This document shows positions 12,719 to 16,633 of a DNA stretch of 16,633 nucleotides, one piece after another. The translations under genes and the position numbers were made by a program. Within the stretch, counting starts at the first letter, position 1. The number at the start of each line of letters is the position of its first letter. Origin of the DNA: an uncultured Collinsella sp. (GTDB taxonomy: Bacteria; Actinomycetota; Coriobacteriia; Coriobacteriales; Coriobacteriaceae); the NCBI GenBank assembly GCA_902494855.1, contig CABUVC010000012.1, positions 1 through 16,633 of the forward strand, written 5' to 3'. A model generated the notes under the pieces. That model was not told the DNA's origin. It saw only the letters and a list, made by a program, of their open reading frames with translations, and made no database searches.

Positions 12719-13156
12719 ATGGCTAAAAAACGCAATGGGCGCCAGGATGCCATTAGAGATATTGTGCGCAATAAGGACGTCCGCACGCAGCGCGTGCTGG
12801 TCGATGAGCTCCGCGCTATGGGCTTTGATTGCACGCAGGCGACTGTCTCTCGCGATATTGCCGATATGGGGCTGCGTAAGCTCCCTGAGGGCATCTATGT
12901 TCTGGCAGAGGACCTGCACCTGCAGCGTATGGTTTCCGAGCTCGTAACGGGCGTTCTGCGCACCGATAATCTGGTTATGATCAAGGCTCAGCCTGGCACG
13001 GCTTCCGGCATCGCCGCCGCTGTTGATGCGGCAGAGCTGCCCGATGTGCTTGGCTCGCTTGCCGGCAACGATACGATTTTGGTTATTGCCCAGACGGCCG
13101 AGGACGGCGAGCGTCTTGAGGCGCTGATCAATAAGCTGAGCAATTCTCGCAAGTAG
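12719..13156 (+). CDS. argR: Arginine repressor ArgR/AhrC
   Basis: This 145-aa protein is a hexameric arginine-responsive regulator of arginine metabolism. The N-terminal winged-helix domain has 'DELRAMGFDCTQATVSRDIA' with the conserved Ser44-Arg45 DNA-contact pair. The C-terminal domain (about 75-145) carries 'QPGTASGIAAAVDAAELPDV' and 'GSLAGNDTILVIAQT', the oligomerisation and arginine-binding region. Where most family members read GDDT, this one reads Gly116-Asn117-Asp118-Thr119. The ATG at 12719 is preceded by GGAGAG (12704-12709). An in-frame ATG at 12686 would add 11 residues unlike the family and has no ribosome binding site. No arginine genes are in the window. Two inverted repeats lie upstream and an intrinsic terminator downstream, so it is probably monocistronic. 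Confidence 0.94.
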   Translation: MAKKRNGRQDAIRDIVRNKDVRTQRVLVDELRAMGFDCTQATVSRDIADMGLRKLPEGIYVLAEDLHLQRMVSELVTGVLRTDNLVMIKAQPGTASGIAAAVDAAELPDVLGSLAGNDTILVIAQTAEDGERLEALINKLSNSRK

Positions 13157-13207
13157 GCGTGCGGGTCGTGCGCTCGGCACTGCGTGCGCTGACATAGCGG
13201 CTTGTAA

Positions 13208-13241
13208 GGGGTATCGACGTTGGTCGGTACCCCCTTTTTTT
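13208..13241 (+). terminator. Intrinsic terminator of argR
   Basis: GGGGTATCGAC (13208-13218) pairs with GTCGGTACCCC (13223-13233) over 11 bp with one G-U pair and a GTTG loop, then C and seven T (13235-13241). It lies 51 bases after the argR stop. Confidence 0.93.
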
Positions 13242-13284
13242 GTCTGCCGGTATAAAGACCGCCCATATCAGGTCGCTTCAAACT

Positions 13285-13325
13285 AAAAGGCCCCCGAGCA
13301 GTTCAATAGGCTGCTCGGGGGCCTT
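13285..13325 (-). terminator. Intrinsic terminator of the PBP gene
   Basis: Bases 13287-13301 and 13311-13325 are perfect 15-bp complements with a 9-base loop. On the minus strand the stem runs into TTTT (complement of 13285-13288). It ends 22 bases beyond the PBP stop codon. On the plus strand no T-run follows, so it mainly serves the minus-strand gene. Confidence 0.9.
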
Positions 13326-13347
13326 GTTGCTTATGGCCGGATGATTT

Positions 13348-15561
13348 CTAGCCGACCGTATCGTCAGGCGTGGGTGAGGGGTCGGGAGTGGGCGTAGGCG
13401 TAGGCGTAGGCGTGCCGCCATCGCCGCCGGTCGAACCACCAGTGGAGCCGCCCGTCGAGCCACCGGTGGTACCGGTGGTGTCGGTGGTGTCGCCGCCCGT
13501 GGTCTCGGTGGTCGTGGTCTCGGTGGTCGTGGTCGTCGTTGTCGTTGTTGTGGCGGTTTCCTCTTCGTCCTCGTTCTCGTCCTTGTCGTCGTTCTCCGTC
13601 TTCTTGGTGTTGTTGGTGCCGTAGAACTTCCAGACGCTGTTGTTCTTGTAGGTGGGCGCCGTTCCGGTCGCAAACTCCTCGCGCTCGGTACCGGTCAGAA
13701 CGGTGTTCATAAACCGCTTAAAGACAGGCAGGTTGGTGCTGTCGCCCAGCAGGTCTGTGCCGTATTTTTGGATGGGAATCTCGCCCGCGGAATAGCCGGT
13801 CCACAGGGCGCACGCCAGCTGCGGGGTATAGCCGCAGAACCACAGGTTGGTGGTGTTGTCGGTGGTGCCCGTCTTGCCGGCATAGGGCTGGTTGACGCTC
13901 AGGGCGCCGGCAGCACCCGTACCGCCGCCCTTCATGACGCCGGACAGAACATCGGTGACCGCGGCGGCCTCGCCCTCGGTAAGCACCTGTGAGGGATTGT
14001 CCGTGTGCTGGTACAGCACCGAACCGGTACGAGAGTCAATCTCGGTGATGGCGATCGGCTGGCGATAGTAGCCGCCGTTGGCAAACGTCGCGTAGGCGGC
14101 GGCCATCTCGAGCGGCGAGATCGAGCCGGTGCCGAGGGTCATGACGGGAACGTCCTCGATGTTGTCCTTGGCGGGATCGATGCCGAGCTTTTTGACGAGC
14201 GAGATGATCTTGCTGTTGCCGACGGCTTCTGCCACCTGGATGTAGCCGGTGTTGGAGGAGTATGCCGTCGCCTGCTTAAGCGTGATGTTGCCATAGCTAT
14301 GGTTGGCGTAGTTTTGGACCTCGGTCGTGGTGCCCTTGGCCTTGAGCGGCGAGTTGCAGTTGAGGGTGACGTTGGGGTTCATGCCGTTTTGGATGGCAGT
14401 TGCCAGCGTAAAGGCCTTAAAGGTGGAGCCGACGGGACGCTTGGCCGTGGCATGGTTTACGTGGTTCTCGTCGGCGTTGTAGTCATAGCCGCCCACCATG
14501 CACTTGATGTAGCCGGTCTTGGGGTCGACGACGACCATGCCCATGTCCAGGCCGTCGAGTGAGAGCGTGTCGAGCTGCTCGCGGACGGCATTCTCTGCCA
14601 CCTGCTGCATCGTGGGGTCGATGGTGGTCTTGACGGTCAGGCCGCCCTTAAAGAGCACGTCGGTCGAGAACTCCTGCTCCAGCAGCTGCTTGACGTAGGA
14701 GACAAAGTAGGGCTGCGAGTAAACGTCGACGCCGCTGCCCGAGATTTCGGTCACGTTGAGGGTGATGGGCTCGGCCTGTGCGGCATCGTGCTCCTCCTGG
14801 GTGATGTGGCCCAGGCGCAGCATGTTGTCGAGAACCTTGTTGCGGCGAGACAGTGCCAGATCGGGATTGACCGTGGGGTCGTACTGCGAAGGCGAGTTGG
14901 GAAGGCCGATGAGTAGCGCGGCCTCGCTCAGGGTGAGGTCGGCGGCGCTCTTGGACAGATAGGTCTCGGCTGCGGCCTCGATGCCGTAGGCGCCGTGGCC
15001 GTAATAGATGGTGTTGAGGTACATCATGAGGATCTCGTCTTTGGAGTACATGTCCTCCATCTTGATGGCGACGTAGGCCTCGCGCACCTTACGCTCAATG
15101 GTCGAGTCGAATTGCTCCTCCTGCAGGATGGTGTTGCGCACAAGCTGCTGGGTGATCGTCGAGGCGCCTTCGTGCCCGCCGCCGAGGGTTGCCACCGCAG
15201 CACGCGCGATACCCCACAGGTCGATACCGCCGTGCTCGTAGAAGCGCTCGTCCTCGACGTCAACGGTGCCCTGCAGCACGTAGGGGGAGACCTCGTCCTT
15301 GGTGATAGACTTGCGGTTTTGCGTGTAGAAGCTCGCGATCTTGTTGCCGTTGCAGTCGACGATCTCGGTGGGCTCGCTCACCAGATACGCGTTGGCGTCG
15401 GTGTAGTCGGGCAGATCGGACAGCCAGCGGTTGACGTTGCCGACCATGCCGATGCCAAACGCCACGCCCGCAATCAGCAGAAAGCCCAAAAACGAGAGCA
15501 GGATTATGGGCAGGGCGTGCGTCTTTGAACGGCTGTGTCCCTGTCGTTGGCGAGGACCCAT
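13348..15561 (-). CDS. Class A penicillin-binding protein (transglycosylase/transpeptidase)
   Basis: This bifunctional enzyme polymerises lipid II into glycan strands and crosslinks peptidoglycan outside the membrane. Of its 737 aa, a basic cytoplasmic start is followed by one membrane anchor (about 17-40). The GT51 domain has 'VEDERFYEHGGIDLWG' (Glu103 as catalytic base) and 'GASTITQQLVRN' (132-143). The transpeptidase domain carries all three active-site motifs: Ser379-Thr-Phe-Lys382, Ser435-Ser-Asn437 and Lys563-Thr-Gly565. From about 652 the tail is charged, then a run of ten Thr, then STGG repeats and five Thr-Pro pairs. The ATG at 15561 follows GGAGG on the minus strand; an upstream in-frame start at 15684 would add 41 atypical residues. 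It is convergent with argR and divergent from the U32 gene. Confidence 0.95.
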   Translation of the reverse strand: MGPRQRQGHSRSKTHALPIILLSFLGFLLIAGVAFGIGMVGNVNRWLSDLPDYTDANAYLVSEPTEIVDCNGNKIASFYTQNRKSITKDEVSPYVLQGTVDVEDERFYEHGGIDLWGIARAAVATLGGGHEGASTITQQLVRNTILQEEQFDSTIERKVREAYVAIKMEDMYSKDEILMMYLNTIYYGHGAYGIEAAAETYLSKSAADLTLSEAALLIGLPNSPSQYDPTVNPDLALSRRNKVLDNMLRLGHITQEEHDAAQAEPITLNVTEISGSGVDVYSQPYFVSYVKQLLEQEFSTDVLFKGGLTVKTTIDPTMQQVAENAVREQLDTLSLDGLDMGMVVVDPKTGYIKCMVGGYDYNADENHVNHATAKRPVGSTFKAFTLATAIQNGMNPNVTLNCNSPLKAKGTTTEVQNYANHSYGNITLKQATAYSSNTGYIQVAEAVGNSKIISLVKKLGIDPAKDNIEDVPVMTLGTGSISPLEMAAAYATFANGGYYRQPIAITEIDSRTGSVLYQHTDNPSQVLTEGEAAAVTDVLSGVMKGGGTGAAGALSVNQPYAGKTGTTDNTTNLWFCGYTPQLACALWTGYSAGEIPIQKYGTDLLGDSTNLPVFKRFMNTVLTGTEREEFATGTAPTYKNNSVWKFYGTNNTKKTENDDKDENEDEEETATTTTTTTTTTETTTTETTGGDTTDTTGTTGGSTGGSTGGSTGGDGGTPTPTPTPTPDPSPTPDDTVG
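13391..13413. repeat. Hexanucleotide tandem repeat within the PBP tail
   Basis: Three full copies of GGCGTA plus a partial fourth (GGCGT) lie in frame near the 3' end of the PBP gene and encode its Thr-Pro pairs. A unit of six keeps the reading frame, so copy changes would lengthen or shorten the tail without breaking it. Confidence 0.8.
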
Positions 15562-15723
15562 ATATTGACCTCCAGGTATGTCGTGCCGGACGGTGGATGT
15601 GCCGTCGGGGCAGGATGGACATAAGTTATTACACGATAAACCAAACGGGGCGCGCGAGGCCTCGTGTATGCTGGAAGACGGCATTTTTCAGAGTGAATGC
15701 ATACCTTGGTAAGGAGTTTGTCG
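15562..15723. promoter_or_regulatory. Divergent promoter region between the PBP and U32 genes
   Basis: This 162-base spacer must hold promoters for both directions. It contains a perfect 10-bp palindrome, CGAGGCCTCG (15655-15664). A plus-strand TATGCT (15667-15672) could be a -10 for the U32 gene but lacks a good -35. On the minus strand an AT-rich patch (complement of 15621-15640) could hold the PBP promoter, without a clear hexamer pair. No definite assignment is possible. Confidence 0.4.
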
Positions 15724-16633
15724 ATGGCGATTCGGGCGATGGGGCCGAGCGGACAATACGAGACTGGATTGGATGCTGCCGGTGCGGCGCTGCCCGAGTT
15801 GCTGGCGCCGGCGGGCGGACTCGACCAGATGCTTGCGGCTATCGCCGCGGGTACCGATGCCATCTATGCGGGGTTGGGCGGCTTTAACGCCCGTGTGAGC
15901 GCCCACGGCTTTACGGATGACGAGTTTGCGCGCGGCTGCGCCGTGGCGCATGCCCATGGCGTGCGTGTGTACGTGACGCTCAACGTGTTCGTGTTTGACG
16001 ATGAGTTGTCCGACGCGGTGGCGTTGGGAGCTCATGCACTGGAGCTGGGCGCCGATGCTCTGATTGTGGCCGATGCCGGGTTGGCCTGCGCGCTGAGCGC
16101 GGCGATTCCCGGGGTCGAGATTCACCTGTCCACGCAGGCGGGCGTTCATAGCGAAGGCGCCGTGCGGCTTGCCGCCGATGAGTTGGGGGTCGAGCGCGTG
16201 ACGACGGCGCGCGAGCTGACGGTCGACGAGATTGCGGCGCTCTGTGCCACGGGCGTGCCCATCGAGGTATTCTGCCACGGTGCGATTTGCATCGGCTATT
16301 CGGGGGCGTGCGAGTTCTCGGCCCTGCGGCGTGGACGATCGGCGATGCGCGGCGACTGCACACAGCCGTGCCGTCTGGCGTACGACCTGGTGGACGAGGC
16401 GGGACAGAGCGTTGTCGCCGTCGAGGGAGATCGCCTGCTGTGCCCGCGCGACTATCTGGGTATTGCACATCTGCCTGAGCTTGTAGATGCCGGCGTGGCG
16501 TCGCTCAAGATCGAGGGGCGCATGAAGAACCCCGATTACGCATTCAACGTGGTGCGGGTGTGGCGCCGGGCACTCGATATGCTGCGCGACGGCGCGTGGG
16601 ACCCCGATGCCGTGGAAGAGCTTGAGCGCGAGC
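15724..16633 (+). CDS. U32-family protein (RlhA/TrhP-like RNA hydroxylation type), 3' end outside the window
   Basis: The ATG at 15724 follows AAGGAG (15711-15716) and opens a frame that is still open at the right edge, giving 303 residues. The protein starts its TIM-barrel-like part with 'LPELLAPAGGLDQMLAAIAA' (23-42) and 'GTDAIYAGLGGFNAR'. The U32 signature is complete at residues 181-199, from Glu181 through Cys189 and Cys196 to Ser199. 'GDCTQPCR' (210-217) and 'SLKIEGRMKNPDYA' (260-273) follow. Cys189, Cys196, Cys212 and Cys216 are spaced like the iron-sulfur ligands reported for tRNA/rRNA hydroxylation members. The family is annotated as peptidase U32, but characterised bacterial relatives such as TrhP and RlhA support RNA hydroxylation. 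Which RNA is modified cannot be told from this part. Confidence 0.9.
   Translation, partial: MAIRAMGPSGQYETGLDAAGAALPELLAPAGGLDQMLAAIAAGTDAIYAGLGGFNARVSAHGFTDDEFARGCAVAHAHGVRVYVTLNVFVFDDELSDAVALGAHALELGADALIVADAGLACALSAAIPGVEIHLSTQAGVHSEGAVRLAADELGVERVTTARELTVDEIAALCATGVPIEVFCHGAICIGYSGACEFSALRRGRSAMRGDCTQPCRLAYDLVDEAGQSVVAVEGDRLLCPRDYLGIAHLPELVDAGVASLKIEGRMKNPDYAFNVVRVWRRALDMLRDGAWDPDAVEELERE

Noticed and set aside
14005..15528. Plus-strand open frames (14005-14562 and 14995-15528) within the PBP gene
   Set aside because: They are Val/Gly/Asp-rich shadows of the PBP coding strand, which has all expected catalytic motifs.
15562..15684. 41-residue N-terminal extension of the PBP
   Set aside because: The ATG at 15561 has a strong ribosome binding site and gives the usual short basic N-terminus before the membrane anchor. 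The extension would run through the promoter region.
15688..16470. Minus-strand open frame (260 codons) opposite the U32 gene
   Set aside because: The plus-strand frame has a complete U32 signature and a ribosome binding site; this one has neither.
1..16633. CRISPR arrays, insertion sequences, prophage or defence genes
   Set aside because: No regularly spaced repeats, transposase-like frames, att-type duplications or defence domains were seen. The window is ordinary chromosomal backbone.

Overview
This window is a core housekeeping locus of a high-GC, anaerobic-type actinobacterium. Three things point to the Coriobacteriia and most resemble Collinsella: rpsD sits inside the alpha operon between rpsK and rpoA, the whole spc-alpha cluster is continuous through truA, and codon use is strongly G/C-ending. 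The genus is inferred from gene order and protein style; no search was run.

Layout. Positions 1-377 hold the 3' end of an xdhC-type gene. A gene-free stretch (378-702) follows, with a long hairpin, a candidate promoter and a structured leader. The spc-type ribosomal operon then starts abruptly at rplE: rplE, rpsN (zinc type), rpsH, rplF, rplR, rpsE, rpmD, rplO, secY. It continues into adk, map and infA. The alpha-type group follows a second structured spacer: rpmJ, rpsM, rpsK, rpsD, rpoA, rplQ. A strong intrinsic terminator at 10493-10524 ends this block, and a candidate promoter overlaps that terminator just ahead of truA. Beyond truA lie a GT2-like glycosyltransferase of unknown target, argR, a convergent class A penicillin-binding protein on the minus strand, and a divergent U32-family protein that runs off the right edge.

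How the genes work together. Positions 703-10466 make parts of both ribosomal subunits, the Sec translocon channel, adenylate kinase, the N-terminal methionine processing enzyme, initiation factor 1 and the RNA polymerase alpha subunit. This is the usual growth-rate-coupled translation, secretion and transcription unit. truA modifies tRNA, and the U32 protein probably modifies RNA as well. The right part is a set of independently transcribed genes: each strand has its own terminator between argR and the PBP gene.

No clearly new enzyme system or defence island is visible. The unusual material is mostly non-coding. It includes a break of the normally continuous S10-spc operon at the rplX/rplE junction, hairpins in several inter-gene spacers of the ribosomal operon, a promoter/terminator overlap before truA, and a perfect 13-bp inverted repeat before argR. 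At the protein level, ArgR has Asn in place of a usual ligand-binding Asp, the glycosyltransferase has a weakened DXD motif, and the PBP carries a long low-complexity tail.
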